Of a stretch of DNA of 37,426 nt, positions 24,129-33,622 are shown one piece after another. This DNA comes from Clostridiales bacterium UBA1390. Its GTDB lineage: Bacteria; Bacillota; Clostridia; Lachnospirales; Bianqueaceae. The notes under the pieces were generated by a model that saw only the letters and a program-made list of their open reading frames with translations, made no database searches and was not told the DNA's origin. How positions within the stretch are numbered: the stretch's first letter is position 1; each line of letters opens with the position of its first letter. The stretch spans positions 44,503 through 81,928 of the forward strand of contig DBQQ01000008.1 of assembly GCA_002305315.1 (NCBI GenBank), in the 5' to 3' direction. The translations under genes were made by a program, and so were the position numbers.

Positions 24129-25067
24129 ATGGCGAAGGCGAAAACAAAAGGTGGCGTTACCACAGCTCCTTTAAATAAGCGAATCTGGAAAAATAGAGAG
24201 CTTTATATTCTGGTTCTCCCGGTTGTCATCTATTTCATCCTATTCCATTATAAACCCATGTTCGGCTTAGCAATTGCGTTTGAATCAAACTTCAACCCTA
24301 GACGTGGGGTAATGGCTAGTGGTTTCGTTGGGTTCCAGCATTTTATCACATTCTTCACGGGCCCATTTTTCTTATCTCGTATGTGGAATACATTGCGGAT
24401 CAGTCTGTCAATGTTAGTATTCGGATTTCCGTCTCCGATCATCTTTGCTCTATTGCTCAACGAGCTGCGTGGGAAGATCTTTACCAGAACGGTTCAGACG
24501 GTTACTTACATGCCTCACTTCATCTCCATGGTTGTATTGTGTTCTATGGTGCGTGAGTTTACTAACAGTGGCGGGTTTATTAACCAGATCGCTATGGTGT
24601 TCGGATATGATGGCCTGAGCATGTTGAACAAAGGAAACCTGTTCCTGCCAATTTATGTTTTATCCGGTATCTGGCAGTCGATTGGATGGGATTCCATTGT
24701 TTATTTGGCGGCGTTGACGGGTATTGATATGCAGCTGTATGAGGCGGCTAAAATCGATGGTGCTGGACGCTGGAAGCAAACATTGCATGTTACTCTGCCG
24801 GGTATTCTCCCAACAATCATCACAATGTTCATTATGCGTTGTGGACAGATTATGAGTGTTGGTTATGAAAAGATTATTCTTCTGTATAATGAGAGTATTT
24901 ACGAACAGTCAGACGTAATTTCTACATACGTTTATCGTATTGGTCTGGTGCAGAGACAGTATTCATATTCTACTGCTGTTGGCCTGTTTAACTCTGTGAT
25001 TAACTTTATTCTGGTTATTTTGGCAAATGCGATTTCTCGTCGTCTGACCCAAACCAGCTTGTGGTAA
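24129..25067 (+). CDS. ABC transporter permease, LplB-type (second importer)
   Basis: The 312-residue membrane protein starts with a basic N terminus, then TM1 LYILVLPVVIYFILFHYKPM, and has the EAA loop YEAAKIDGAGRWKQ with a following LPGI near 200-220. It resembles the permease at 2624-3565 throughout. An AAGGAGG site precedes the ATG. It is followed 15 bases later by the second permease. Like the first importer it has no dedicated ATPase gene in the window. Confidence 0.94.
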   Translation: MAKAKTKGGVTTAPLNKRIWKNRELYILVLPVVIYFILFHYKPMFGLAIAFESNFNPRRGVMASGFVGFQHFITFFTGPFFLSRMWNTLRISLSMLVFGFPSPIIFALLLNELRGKIFTRTVQTVTYMPHFISMVVLCSMVREFTNSGGFINQIAMVFGYDGLSMLNKGNLFLPIYVLSGIWQSIGWDSIVYLAALTGIDMQLYEAAKIDGAGRWKQTLHVTLPGILPTIITMFIMRCGQIMSVGYEKIILLYNESIYEQSDVISTYVYRIGLVQRQYSYSTAVGLFNSVINFILVILANAISRRLTQTSLW

Positions 25068-25082
25068 TAGGAGGGGAATACA

Positions 25083-25988
25083 ATGGCAAAACAGAAAAAA
25101 GCAGTTGTATCGAATGTAATTCGACGAAGCAAGGGTGAGCAGATTTTTAATGTTTTTAATATTATCATTATGCTCTTCATGCTGTTCATCTGTGCGTATC
25201 CCTTCTGGTACGTTATTTGTGCATCTTTTTCTAATGCGGATGCCTTAGTGGTTAGCGAAGGTATGCTATGGCTGCCTGCGAAGTTTGATTTGACAGCTTA
25301 CAACCGTGTGTTGCAGGATAACCGGATCTGGATGGGCTACGGAAATACTCTGATTTATGTATTCGTAGGTACATTTATTCAGATTATAATGACAGTGTTG
25401 AGTGCTTACTTTGTATCTCGTCAATATGATGTGCCAGGTAAGAAGTTCATCATGATTATGATTGTATTTACGATGTACTTCCAGGCAGGTATGATTCCGG
25501 GATTCTTGAATATCCAGGATTTAGGTCTGTACGATACTCGCTGGGCGATCTTGTTGCCGGGCGCTATCAGTACCTTCAACATGGTTATCATGAGAACCGC
25601 GATGTTGTCAATTGACGCCAGCATGGAAGAGTCCGCTCAGTTGGACGGTGCTAGTCAGTTTACGATTCTGTTTAAGATTATGGTTCCATTGACCAAAGCA
25701 ACAATTGCAGTATTGATTCTGTATTACGGTGTTGCTCATTGGAATTCATGGTTTAACGCAATGGTATATTTGCAGGATACCAGTAAGTATCCATTGCAGT
25801 TGTGGCTGCGTCAGATCTTGATTATGAATGAGATGAGTGCAACAACAGACGGTAATGATTCCCCGATGTTGGGCGAATCTATCCGTTATGCAAATATCGT
25901 AGTAGCAACCCTTCCGATCCTATGTCTGTATCCTTTCTTACAGAAGTATTTTGTAAAGGGTATGATGGTCGGTGCTGTAAAGGGCTGA
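25083..25988 (+). CDS. Carbohydrate ABC transporter permease, LplC/YtcP-type (second importer)
   Basis: The 301-residue membrane protein resembles the permease at 1750-2607, with the EAA loop EESAQLDGASQFTILFKI (about 182-199) and the terminal VKGMMVGAVKG. A TAGGAGGGG site precedes the start. It is the last gene of the operon and is followed by a strong terminator at 26007-26036. Confidence 0.94.
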   Translation: MAKQKKAVVSNVIRRSKGEQIFNVFNIIIMLFMLFICAYPFWYVICASFSNADALVVSEGMLWLPAKFDLTAYNRVLQDNRIWMGYGNTLIYVFVGTFIQIIMTVLSAYFVSRQYDVPGKKFIMIMIVFTMYFQAGMIPGFLNIQDLGLYDTRWAILLPGAISTFNMVIMRTAMLSIDASMEESAQLDGASQFTILFKIMVPLTKATIAVLILYYGVAHWNSWFNAMVYLQDTSKYPLQLWLRQILIMNEMSATTDGNDSPMLGESIRYANIVVATLPILCLYPFLQKYFVKGMMVGAVKG

Positions 25989-26006
25989 TTCTTTCAAGTT
26001 ACTATG

Positions 26007-26036
26007 AAAAGGGCAAGCAGTATGGCTTGCCCTTTT
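26007..26036 (+). terminator. Rho-independent terminator of the second importer operon
   Basis: AAAAGGGCAAGC and GCTTGCCCTTTT form a perfect stem around a six-base loop. The final four T of the stem serve as the T tract, and AAAA on the other side allows two-way use. It lies 18 bases past the permease stop. Confidence 0.9.
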
Positions 26037-26063
26037 ATAATAGAGAGAAAAGGAGAAAGTGAT

Positions 26064-26543
26064 ATGTTTCGAGAGATGAGAAGAAGGCAGCAGACACTCA
26101 CACAGGAAGAATGTAAAGAGATTCTGCATCGAGGTACCTCTGGGGTATTGGCTGTATCCGGCGATGAAGGATACCCCTATGCCGTGCCCATGAGTTACGT
26201 ATATGCGGACAATGGTTTGTATTTTCATTGAGCTCGAAATGGACATAAAATAGACGCCATACGTTGCAACGATAAGGCGTCCTTTTGTGTGATAGATCAG
26301 GATGAGATTGTACCAGAACAGTATACAACGTATTTTCGCAGTGTCATCGTGTTCGGGAAGATACACGAAGTAACCACAGAAGATGACCTGCGAAAAGCAT
26401 TGATGCTGTTGGCTCGCAAATATGCGCCGATGAGAACGGAGGAGCAGCATAGACAGGCGGTCCATGTAGAGAACGTATGCGTGCTGCGACTTGATATAGA
26501 GCATATGAGCGGCAAACAGGCAATCGAGTTAGCAAAAGACTAA
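26064..26543 (+). pseudogene. Pyridoxamine 5'-phosphate oxidase-like protein gene split by an in-frame TGA
   Basis: Reading from the ATG at 26064 (AGGAG site at 26051-26055) to the TAA at 26543 gives a 159-codon frame of the PNPOx-like split-barrel family, small flavin-binding proteins often annotated as NimA-related. One TGA interrupts it at 26229-26231. The frame is unbroken on both sides: the text before it ends YADNGLYFH and the text after it continues ARNGHKIDAIRCNDKASFCVIDQ (shown by its ends). Family members have Gly at this place in a FHGA motif, so a single GGA to TGA change is the simplest explanation. The downstream half has no obvious restart. Its 3' end overlaps the converging FruK-like gene by four bases. 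Confidence 0.82.
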
Positions 26544-27451
26544 GATTGACGAAGCATCTTGTATAGATTCCAGATATCATCTCGTTCGGCCAGATGAGAA
26601 GAGAAAGCAGTCGCGCTTCCGCAGGCGACGGCAAACGTCAGGGCATCGTCATAGTCCTGCTGTTCTAACCATCTGGAGAGAAATCCAGCCAGCATGGAAT
26701 CACCACATCCTACGGTTTGAATCACGGTACCCTCAGGGGCGGCCTGAAGGTGTGTATGACCTTCTGCGTCCAATAAAAAAGCACCTTGTGCGCCCATGGA
26801 GACAAGGACATTCTGCGCACCAGCAGCCTGTAGACTCTGCGCGGCAGAATGGACCGCTTCCTGGGTGGGACACGAATGTCCTACTAATTCCTCCAATTCC
26901 CGGAGATTGGGCTTAATAACAAAGGGATGCAACGGTAAAGTGGCGCGGAGAGAAGAACCCTCCGCATCAATAGCGGTCAAGATCCGAGGGGGCAGAGCCT
27001 GAATGAGTGTTCCATAGAAGTCTACGGGCAGACAGGAAGGCATGCTGCCGGATAGGACTAATGCATCCCCCAACGAGAGATGCCGCATGCGTTCGATCAA
27101 TGTATCAGCAGCAGATCGGGGAATTCGCGGTCCTGGCGCGTTGAGATCGGTATCTTTTGCATCGGCATGAATTTTCACATTGATCCGTGTCGTACCTTCT
27201 TTTAATAAGATGAAGTCCTGCGGGATCCCCTGGCGTATCAAGGATTTTAAGAACAGCCGACCAGTAATCCCAGCCGCAAATCCGAGCGCCAGATTGGGAA
27301 TCCCGAGCCGCGTCAGAAGAGCGGAGACATTGATCCCCTTACCGCCATAGTTCAGGGAGACAGACTGTGCCCTGGAGACTTCTCCTAGCTGAAGATTGTC
27401 GATATACATATGATAATCCAATGCTGGATTGAGGGTGACTGTGTAAATCAT
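26540..27451 (-). CDS. 1-phosphofructokinase-like PfkB-family kinase (FruK/LacC type)
   Basis: The 303-residue PfkB-family sugar-phosphate kinase has the N-terminal TVTLNPALDYHMYI motif typical of FruK/LacC, NYGGKGINVSALLTRLG (about 33-49), an IKPNLRELEELVG segment (about 177-189) and the C-terminal catalytic VGCGDSMLAGF motif (near 247-257), where the more usual GAGDS is GCGDS. FruK phosphorylates fructose 1-phosphate and LacC phosphorylates tagatose 6-phosphate. No fruA/fruR or lac genes are adjacent; instead it is the last gene of an operon with a zinc-ribbon membrane protein (four-base ATGA overlap). Substrate is therefore open. Confidence 0.88.
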   Translation of the reverse strand: MIYTVTLNPALDYHMYIDNLQLGEVSRAQSVSLNYGGKGINVSALLTRLGIPNLALGFAAGITGRLFLKSLIRQGIPQDFILLKEGTTRINVKIHADAKDTDLNAPGPRIPRSAADTLIERMRHLSLGDALVLSGSMPSCLPVDFYGTLIQALPPRILTAIDAEGSSLRATLPLHPFVIKPNLRELEELVGHSCPTQEAVHSAAQSLQAAGAQNVLVSMGAQGAFLLDAEGHTHLQAAPEGTVIQTVGCGDSMLAGFLSRWLEQQDYDDALTFAVACGSATAFSSHLAERDDIWNLYKMLRQS

Positions 27452-27864
27452 GACTTCGCCTGAAAATGATGCCGACAGTGCGGGCAGGTGATCTCGATAT
27501 TGCCACGACCGCGTGGTACACGCAGCTCTTTATGACAATTGGGACAAGAGAAGTATTTATATGTCTTACCATCTCGAATACGGCGGCGGTATTTTCGAAA
27601 GATCTTCTGCACGGGAGAGGTGATCTCCAGAAACTTCTGATTTTCGCGCTGTCTGGCAGAGATATTGCGGGACAGCATACGGAAGATAAAGGCAATCGCC
27701 GGGAGAAAAGATAGAATATAAACCAGAGGATTGCGGAAGAAGATCTGCAGAATACAGAAGATGACATACAGGATCATGAGAGCGAAATTCAGCGCGTCGA
27801 AGCCGCCATACCGGCCATTCATGAAGCGCTGCAGTGCCATTAACATACGTTGTAGAAAATTCAT
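27448..27864 (-). CDS. Small membrane protein with C-terminal zinc ribbon
   Basis: The 138-residue protein has two hydrophobic segments (about 25-42 and 46-62), a basic linker (about 64-98) and a C-terminal zinc ribbon with Cys107/Cys110 and Cys127/Cys130. Similar small proteins are common in clostridia and have no assigned function. Its stop overlaps the start of the FruK-like gene by ATGA, so translation of the two is coupled. Confidence 0.82.
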   Translation of the reverse strand: MNFLQRMLMALQRFMNGRYGGFDALNFALMILYVIFCILQIFFRNPLVYILSFLPAIAFIFRMLSRNISARQRENQKFLEITSPVQKIFRKYRRRIRDGKTYKYFSCPNCHKELRVPRGRGNIEITCPHCRHHFQAKS

Positions 27865-27876
27865 CGCGTCACCTCA

Positions 27877-28908
27877 TCAGATAAATGGCCGGCGATCCAG
27901 CACCAGTTTCAATGGCTTCTTGCTGGAAAGTTCACCGGGCAGTGCCGCCTGCAGTTCGCTCAATGCGCAGATGCAGCCAAAGAGTGTGTGCAAATCGTTG
28001 AAGCCGTCATGGGTGGCAGGATCCAGGCTCTCCAGATAATCCAGATATCCATTAGCAAACTCGCGCAGGGCATTTTTGCAATCCTGGAAACGGTATCCAC
28101 TCTGACGAAGTGCGCGGTTCAGGCAATAGACCCAATCCACCTCGGCGAAGGAAACCGCGCGTCCCAGGGTAGGCCACTGATGACCATAGAAGATTTCCAG
28201 ACAGGTGTCGATCATGCGTTCCGGATAGCGCAGAGGACGATGTGCGTATTCGTGATTAAACAGATAATGGAAAGAAGAGGCCACATGAGGAAACACGGTG
28301 GCTTCTTTTAATGTACCGGAGAAGGAATCCCCCTGATGTGTGGGCTTTACGGCGCCCTTACGCCACAGCCCCGTATCTGGATCCGCATTCTCATACAGCC
28401 AGTCGAAGTACCAGTCCTGCCAGGTCAGAGATGCTTCCCCTTGCAGCACCAGTGCCGCATAGATGCCGGCGCCCTGATGAGAAGCCGTCCAGGGGCCTTC
28501 TGCCCAGTTCAGTCCGTCCAGGAGATCGTACAGATTTTCCTTGGTCAGATAGGGCTGCATCTTCTTGAGGGGATACAGCGCCTTCGCTTCAAAGAGTTCC
28601 AGCGCAGCAATACAATGCGCCGTAGTATGGAAGGGATGGTGCGTAGCCTCGATAAAGAGGCCGCTGTCTTCATGCTGAAATCCCTGCAATGTCTGTACCC
28701 AGGAGGCACGCTCGGAGGCATCAGCAGGAAAAGCGCCGACCATGTATAGGATGTTTGCGGCATCGGCGCAGCCATACTCATTGAGACCCAGTGCGCGGTC
28801 CCCGGCAGAGTTTTGCCAGATCCAACGAGCATAGGCGCCCGGATGATCCAGCTCGTGCGTGTGCAGGACCTGCATAGCACGGTCCAAAATAGGTTGAAGA
28901 TCTCTCAT
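27877..28908 (-). CDS. Uncharacterised protein, possible alpha/alpha-toroid fold
   Basis: I do not recognise this 343-residue protein with confidence. It is rich in Trp, His and Tyr, has no signal peptide or membrane segment, and shows repeated helix-loop patterns with segments such as FQHEDSGLFIEATHHPFHTTAHCIAALELF (given by its ends FQHEDSGLF and IAALELF, about 76-105) and ADPDTGLWRKG (about 175-185). These recall the Q-x-x-D-G-x-F/W repeats of terpenoid-cyclase-like alpha/alpha-toroid proteins, including some polysaccharide lyases and unsaturated glycuronyl hydrolases. It is in one operon with a GT39-like transferase 21 bases upstream and the zinc-ribbon protein 12 bases downstream, and has a good AAGGAGG site. 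Function is unknown. Confidence 0.75.
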   Translation of the reverse strand: MRDLQPILDRAMQVLHTHELDHPGAYARWIWQNSAGDRALGLNEYGCADAANILYMVGAFPADASERASWVQTLQGFQHEDSGLFIEATHHPFHTTAHCIAALELFEAKALYPLKKMQPYLTKENLYDLLDGLNWAEGPWTASHQGAGIYAALVLQGEASLTWQDWYFDWLYENADPDTGLWRKGAVKPTHQGDSFSGTLKEATVFPHVASSFHYLFNHEYAHRPLRYPERMIDTCLEIFYGHQWPTLGRAVSFAEVDWVYCLNRALRQSGYRFQDCKNALREFANGYLDYLESLDPATHDGFNDLHTLFGCICALSELQAALPGELSSKKPLKLVLDRRPFI

Positions 28909-28929
28909 TGAAAATAACCTCCTTTATGT

Positions 28930-30399
28930 TTATACGCCCAGCAACATAAATTGGGCGATGGATGAAACGCCGAAAAGTATGGAAGCCCCCAGGAACATCC
29001 GGCGGGGCCATCCCCGCGCGTGTTCCAGGTAAAGGGCTATCCCCACGATACCGACAAAGAGTGTAGGCACCATATAGCGATAACTTTGGGTACAGACATG
29101 GGGGTAGGAATAGCAAAAGATGATAAATGACAGGAAAACCAGTCCATACGTGACCCATAGGGTGATACGCGCTGATGCGCTGAAGCGGGAACGCCACATG
29201 TACCGGATCATTCCATACAGAGAATAGGCGACAAGAACAATATTAGACCAAAATAACAGGAAAGAAGCCGAATAGATGGAGTCATTATACCGTGTCAGCG
29301 TCTGCTCCTCAAATACGGAAGATTTCAACAGAGCCAGGAAGATATTGTGTTCCAGATAGGTGGCTCCGTTTTCTCCATAAGAAATATAAAGATACTGAAA
29401 CTGTTCCGGAGAGAGATCAAAGAGTCTCGACCAGAAGGAGTAGGTATCTCCCAGGTACTGGCTGCTTTCGGTAGAGAGCGCTGGCACATAGGTCAGAGGC
29501 ATCTCGAATAGAAGATAACAGCGGATATACCACCATAGACCCAGCGGCAGGCAAATCAGTGCAAAAACAAGAAACTGGGGCAGAAGCGTCTTCGTCCAAC
29601 GCGGCGTATGCAGCAGTTTCCACAGGAACACGAGCGCTGTCGCGGGCGCCAGATAGGCCACCGATAATTTGGTGGACATGCCCAGACCGATAAAAAGAGC
29701 CAGTATCATGATGTTCCTAAAGCAGGGTTTCTGACTCCAGCGCAGGGTATAGAGCATGGTGAGCAGCATGAAGAGAATCGATAACATGTCGTTATTGATG
29801 CTGCCGGCCAGAAAGATCATGTAAGGATGCAGGCAGAAGATAGCCAGGGGCAAAAGCAGAGCAAGCCCTCGGAAGGAAAGCTCCCGCAGCAGCCGATACA
29901 TCAGGATCATACAGGCGGAAGAATAAAATAACGTCAGAATCTGAATGCTCTTCCAGCTTTGTTCCCAGGAAGCGCCCAGGAGTCGGTTCAGCGATACCCA
30001 TAATGCGGACAGGATATGGTGAAGCGGCGGATGATAAAACTGAAACTCCTGCCTGGGATCAAAATCCGGCAGATGTCCATAGGTGTAGAGATAGCGAATA
30101 TATCCTGCATGCCCATTTGTGCTGTCAGTAAAACTATGCACATCGTGCTGGCGGGTTCCGATCCCGGTGTATAGGACATAGACGAGTTTCAAAAGGAAAC
30201 CGGCGGTGAGGATGAGAATGACCCATTTTTCCTCCTGCTCCACATCTTTCGCCAGAATCCAGCACAGTCCCATGGTCAGAAGGCTGAAGCCTGCGACCGA
30301 GACGAGGACGGGAGAGACGATCTCTATGGCGACCAGAAACCAGCCGATCATCACAGCTAGAATCAGTCCCAGCCAGGGAAGAATCTTATTTCGACTCAT
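28930..30399 (-). CDS. GT39/ArnT-like polytopic membrane glycosyltransferase
   Basis: The 489-residue protein has about eleven to twelve hydrophobic segments and a large first loop with Asp/His residues ([20 protein letters not shown] given by its start, about 88-107; then [12 protein letters not shown] about 121-132). This is the layout of the GT-C fold dolichyl-phosphate-mannose/undecaprenyl-phosphate-sugar transferases. It probably moves a sugar from a lipid carrier to an acceptor outside the membrane. Its start lies inside the 3' end of the FAD-dependent oxidoreductase gene (14-base overlap), so the two are translationally coupled. The acceptor is unknown. Confidence 0.85.
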   Translation of the reverse strand: MSRNKILPWLGLILAVMIGWFLVAIEIVSPVLVSVAGFSLLTMGLCWILAKDVEQEEKWVILILTAGFLLKLVYVLYTGIGTRQHDVHSFTDSTNGHAGYIRYLYTYGHLPDFDPRQEFQFYHPPLHHILSALWVSLNRLLGASWEQSWKSIQILTLFYSSACMILMYRLLRELSFRGLALLLPLAIFCLHPYMIFLAGSINNDMLSILFMLLTMLYTLRWSQKPCFRNIMILALFIGLGMSTKLSVAYLAPATALVFLWKLLHTPRWTKTLLPQFLVFALICLPLGLWWYIRCYLLFEMPLTYVPALSTESSQYLGDTYSFWSRLFDLSPEQFQYLYISYGENGATYLEHNIFLALLKSSVFEEQTLTRYNDSIYSASFLLFWSNIVLVAYSLYGMIRYMWRSRFSASARITLWVTYGLVFLSFIIFCYSYPHVCTQSYRYMVPTLFVGIVGIALYLEHARGWPRRMFLGASILFGVSSIAQFMLLGV

Positions 30400-31945
30400 G
30401 ATAGGACTTTTCGGTATTCACATTCCAGATCCTGGAATGATCCGTGCTGCCGGAGAGCAGGCAATCCACGGCCTCCATCGCGCTTAGCATGGAATGATCC
30501 ATGTTGTTGTACCGATGCTGGCCATTACGGCCGATACAATACAGGTTTGGATACGTATCCAGATATTGAATCAGTGTATGGATCTCGCTGTATGTGTCAA
30601 AATAAGCGGGATATGCTTTTTTCACCTTTTCGCGGTGGGAATCGATCACGTCATCTGCGCTGCCCAGGATCCCCATAGAAACCAGCTCCTTGGCGGCTAA
30701 TTGGATACATTCCTGATCGGATAGATTCCAGAATGCATCGTTTTCCTGACAGAAATATTCCAAGCCGATCCAGACAGTGTGTTCGGGATCTTCTACCATA
30801 TAGGGAGACCAGTTGTTGAAGATCTGAATCCGTCCCAGTTTTACATGCGTCTCCTGTACATAGATCCAGCAATCGGGTACGATATTGCCGAGCGTGGGAA
30901 TCGAAGTCTCGTTGACGAGGCGCAAACGGGGAACCAATAAACCTACGGTGACAAAATCTCGATAGGGCAGGCCCTGAGCGATTCTCTGCACATCCTGGGG
31001 CACTGCTGCATCAGACATATCCGCCACCAGATCCTTCAAAGGCATCGAGGAGAAGAAGTAGTCTCCCTCGAAGGCCTTGGGACCATCGGGTGTATCACAG
31101 ACAACGGAGGTGATGCGCCCATCCTGGGTATGGATCCGGGTGACTTTATGATGAAGACAGAGCGCAGCGCCCAGTTCTTCCGCCTCCCGCGCTACCTGCT
31201 CCCAGAGCTGTCCCGGTCCATATTTGGGATACCAGAACTGTTCGATGAGAGATGTTTCGGTCTGTCCATCGTCGGAGCGGCCCAATGCTTTCCGGGCAAT
31301 GTCCTTTAACATGGCCACGATGGAAAGGCCTTTGACCCGCTGCGCGCCCCAGTCGGCAGAGATTTCCCGGGGATGCCGGCCCCATACCTTGGCAGTGTAA
31401 TCCTCAAAGAACATACTGTAAAGCGTTTTTCCAAAACGGTTAATGTAAAAATTCTCCAGGGAATCTTCCGGACGCTTGAGAAGCAGTGAACGCAGGTAGC
31501 TGAAACCTACTTTCAGGGTGCGGAAGAAGCCTAGATTATGCAGGGTCTGCCATTTCAGGCGCACGGGATAGTCGAAGAATTTCTTGAGATAATAGATACG
31601 AGAGATGCGGTGGCGTACCAGCATGACCCGATCGGCCGTATCTGGATTGGGACCGCCTGGTGCAAGCGGCGATTCACGATGCAGCAGGCGATCATCCATA
31701 CTGGGAGCGCCCTGCAGCGGCATGCGTGCCTTCCACCAGTCCATGACCCGATCGTCCTTTGAGAAGAAGCGATGGCCGCCGATATCCATTCGATTGCCAT
31801 GGTACTGTACCGTGCGGGAGATGCCGCCGATGGCGCCGCTTTCCTCTAAAATCGTTATATCGTATTGATCTGGCGCTTTATGTAATAATTCTAAAGCCGC
31901 AGTCAATCCTGCTGGCCCCGCGCCGATGATGATCACTTTTTTCAT
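30386..31945 (-). CDS. FAD-dependent oxidoreductase (protoporphyrinogen oxidase/UDP-galactopyranose mutase-like)
   Basis: The 519-residue flavoprotein starts with the dinucleotide-binding [18 protein letters not shown] and the following [19 protein letters not shown] segment (about 39-57), typical of amine-oxidase-fold and UGM-like proteins. [20 protein letters not shown] near the C terminus (about 483-502) is the second FAD-binding part. The start at 31945 is chosen over 31993 because GAGGTG precedes it and the FAD motif begins at once. Members of this family are often next to glycosyltransferase genes and may modify a nucleotide or lipid-linked sugar; here the GT39-like gene overlaps it. 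It is the first gene of the five-gene operon down to 26540. Confidence 0.85.
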   Translation of the reverse strand: MKKVIIIGAGPAGLTAALELLHKAPDQYDITILEESGAIGGISRTVQYHGNRMDIGGHRFFSKDDRVMDWWKARMPLQGAPSMDDRLLHRESPLAPGGPNPDTADRVMLVRHRISRIYYLKKFFDYPVRLKWQTLHNLGFFRTLKVGFSYLRSLLLKRPEDSLENFYINRFGKTLYSMFFEDYTAKVWGRHPREISADWGAQRVKGLSIVAMLKDIARKALGRSDDGQTETSLIEQFWYPKYGPGQLWEQVAREAEELGAALCLHHKVTRIHTQDGRITSVVCDTPDGPKAFEGDYFFSSMPLKDLVADMSDAAVPQDVQRIAQGLPYRDFVTVGLLVPRLRLVNETSIPTLGNIVPDCWIYVQETHVKLGRIQIFNNWSPYMVEDPEHTVWIGLEYFCQENDAFWNLSDQECIQLAAKELVSMGILGSADDVIDSHREKVKKAYPAYFDTYSEIHTLIQYLDTYPNLYCIGRNGQHRYNNMDHSMLSAMEAVDCLLSGSTDHSRIWNVNTEKSYHESK

Positions 31946-32043
31946 ATGTCTCACCTCGTGGATAGTATAGCACACCCGAGGAATATTGTCCATGAAAGGA
32001 AAAGAAAGTTACAGGAAATTCAAAAATGTTTTGAAGATATAAA

Positions 32044-32072
32044 TTGCGAAATAGGGGATGCGGTGCTATACT
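32044..32072 (+). promoter_or_regulatory. Promoter of the nnr - GerS-like - alr - mazF unit
   Basis: TTGCGA (32044-32049) and TATACT (32067-32072) are separated by 17 bases, with an AAAGGAGGAG site just downstream and the ATG at 32095. It is divergent from the FAD oxidoreductase gene. Confidence 0.7.
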
Positions 32073-32094
32073 GGGTACAAAAGGAGGAGAGGCT

Positions 32095-33570
32095 ATGCGG
32101 CAGGTCTTTAATGGGAAACAGATGCAGCAAATGGATGGATGGGCCATTCATCAGCTGGGGATTCCGGGAAGGGTCTTGATGGAGAGGGCTGCGGAGGCAT
32201 TGTGCCGGCGTGTCATGGAGGAAGCGCCGACTCGTGTGGTCGTACTGTGCGGAACAGGAAATAACGGAGGCGATGGTTTTGCCGCCGCCCGTCTTTTGTG
32301 GGAGCGCGGTGTCAGGGTTCGGGTATTTGTTATAGGGAAGCCGGAGCGGCTTAGTGGAACAGGGGATGCTGCTCATAATTTCCGTCGTCTGGCGGAATTC
32401 TCGATTCCTGTGGTATGGGGCGTTCCAGAAGAGGAAGAAGCGGATTGTATTGTGGATGCGCTTTTTGGAACGGGTTTGGATCGTCCGATTGTGGGAGAGG
32501 CTGCCCGCGCCATCGCGTGGATGAATGCCCAGAAAGCGATGGTGATCGCGGCAGATATCCCCTCTGGCGTACATGCGGGTACGGGACAGGTGTTGGGGTG
32601 TGCGGTTCAGGCGGCTCGTACGGTCACGTTCAGCCGTATGAAGACGGGATTGTGTCTGTATCCGGGAAGAAGGCTGGCAGGCCATGTGGATGTGGAGGAT
32701 ATCGGCGTACCAAGTCCGAATCCGATCGAGGAAGAAGCAGCCTCGTGGACGCTGGATGCACGCGCTGCCGGACAGATTCTGCCGCCGCGCCGAGTGGACA
32801 GTCATAAGGGAACATATGGTAAAGCCATGATTGTGGCAGGAAGCCCGGGGATGATGGGAGCGGCCACCTTTGCGGCTTCCGCAGCGTATCGTGTGGGCGC
32901 CGGTCTGGTGCGTTGCCTGATTCCGGAACAGGGGTCTGCCGCTATGACGATTCGAGTGCCGGAAGCGGTGCAGATTCTGTATCGCGAAGAAGAGACGCCC
33001 GCTCTGCCGGAGGATAGCACGGCGGTACTCATCGGACCGGGTCTTGGAAGAAACGAGGCGTTGTTTCATCATTGTATGAAGAATGTGCCCCAGGGGATGC
33101 CGTTGGTAGTGGACGCGGATGGACTGAATCTATTAGCGAAACACCCGGAATGGGGACGGGCCGGGATGATTCTGACGCCGCATATGGGAGAGGCTTCGCG
33201 TCTGGCGCATAAGTCGGTCGAAGAACTCTATGAAGACCTGCCAAGTTCGGCGCAGGAACTTGCGCGGCAGTATCAGTCGATTGTTGTGCTGAAATGTGCC
33301 TCTACCGTGACGGCGGACCCAGAGAGGCATGTGGTGATCAATACCACAGGGAATCCCGGAATGTCTACCGCCGGATCCGGAGACGTGCTGGCGGGTATTC
33401 TGGCAGGGCTCCTGGCGCAAGCTAAGGAATCGAATTGGCAGTTAGCGGCTCTGGGTGTTTGGCTTCATGGCCGCGCCGGAGACGAGGCCGCGAAGGAACG
33501 AGGCCTGTACGCGCTGATGGCGTCAGACATCCTGCAGTTTTTACGTCCTGATTTTCTGATTCAGGAATAA
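32095..33570 (+). CDS. nnr: Bifunctional NAD(P)H-hydrate epimerase/dehydratase
   Basis: The 491-residue protein combines an N-terminal epimerase domain (YjeF_N, about 1-210; VLCGTGNNGGDGFAAARLL about 45-63) and a C-terminal ADP-dependent dehydratase of ribokinase-like fold (about 225-488; TPHMGEASRL about 362-371, NTTGNPGMSTAGSGDVLAG about 416-434). It repairs hydrated NADH and NADPH. The ATG at 32095 follows AAGGAGG; a longer in-frame start upstream overlaps the promoter and is rejected. It heads a conserved clostridial gene order with the GerS-like lipoprotein and alanine racemase. Confidence 0.95.
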   Translation: MRQVFNGKQMQQMDGWAIHQLGIPGRVLMERAAEALCRRVMEEAPTRVVVLCGTGNNGGDGFAAARLLWERGVRVRVFVIGKPERLSGTGDAAHNFRRLAEFSIPVVWGVPEEEEADCIVDALFGTGLDRPIVGEAARAIAWMNAQKAMVIAADIPSGVHAGTGQVLGCAVQAARTVTFSRMKTGLCLYPGRRLAGHVDVEDIGVPSPNPIEEEAASWTLDARAAGQILPPRRVDSHKGTYGKAMIVAGSPGMMGAATFAASAAYRVGAGLVRCLIPEQGSAAMTIRVPEAVQILYREEETPALPEDSTAVLIGPGLGRNEALFHHCMKNVPQGMPLVVDADGLNLLAKHPEWGRAGMILTPHMGEASRLAHKSVEELYEDLPSSAQELARQYQSIVVLKCASTVTADPERHVVINTTGNPGMSTAGSGDVLAGILAGLLAQAKESNWQLAALGVWLHGRAGDEAAKERGLYALMASDILQFLRPDFLIQE

Positions 33571-33622
33571 TTATAGAGTGAATCGCGTATACTGTAAGGA
33601 ATCCCTATCATGAGGAAGTAGA

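Noticed and set aside
26229..26231. TGA recoded as glycine or selenocysteine
   Set aside because: Firmicutes use TGA as stop, other genes in the window end with TGA, and I see no SECIS-like hairpin. A point mutation or error is simpler.
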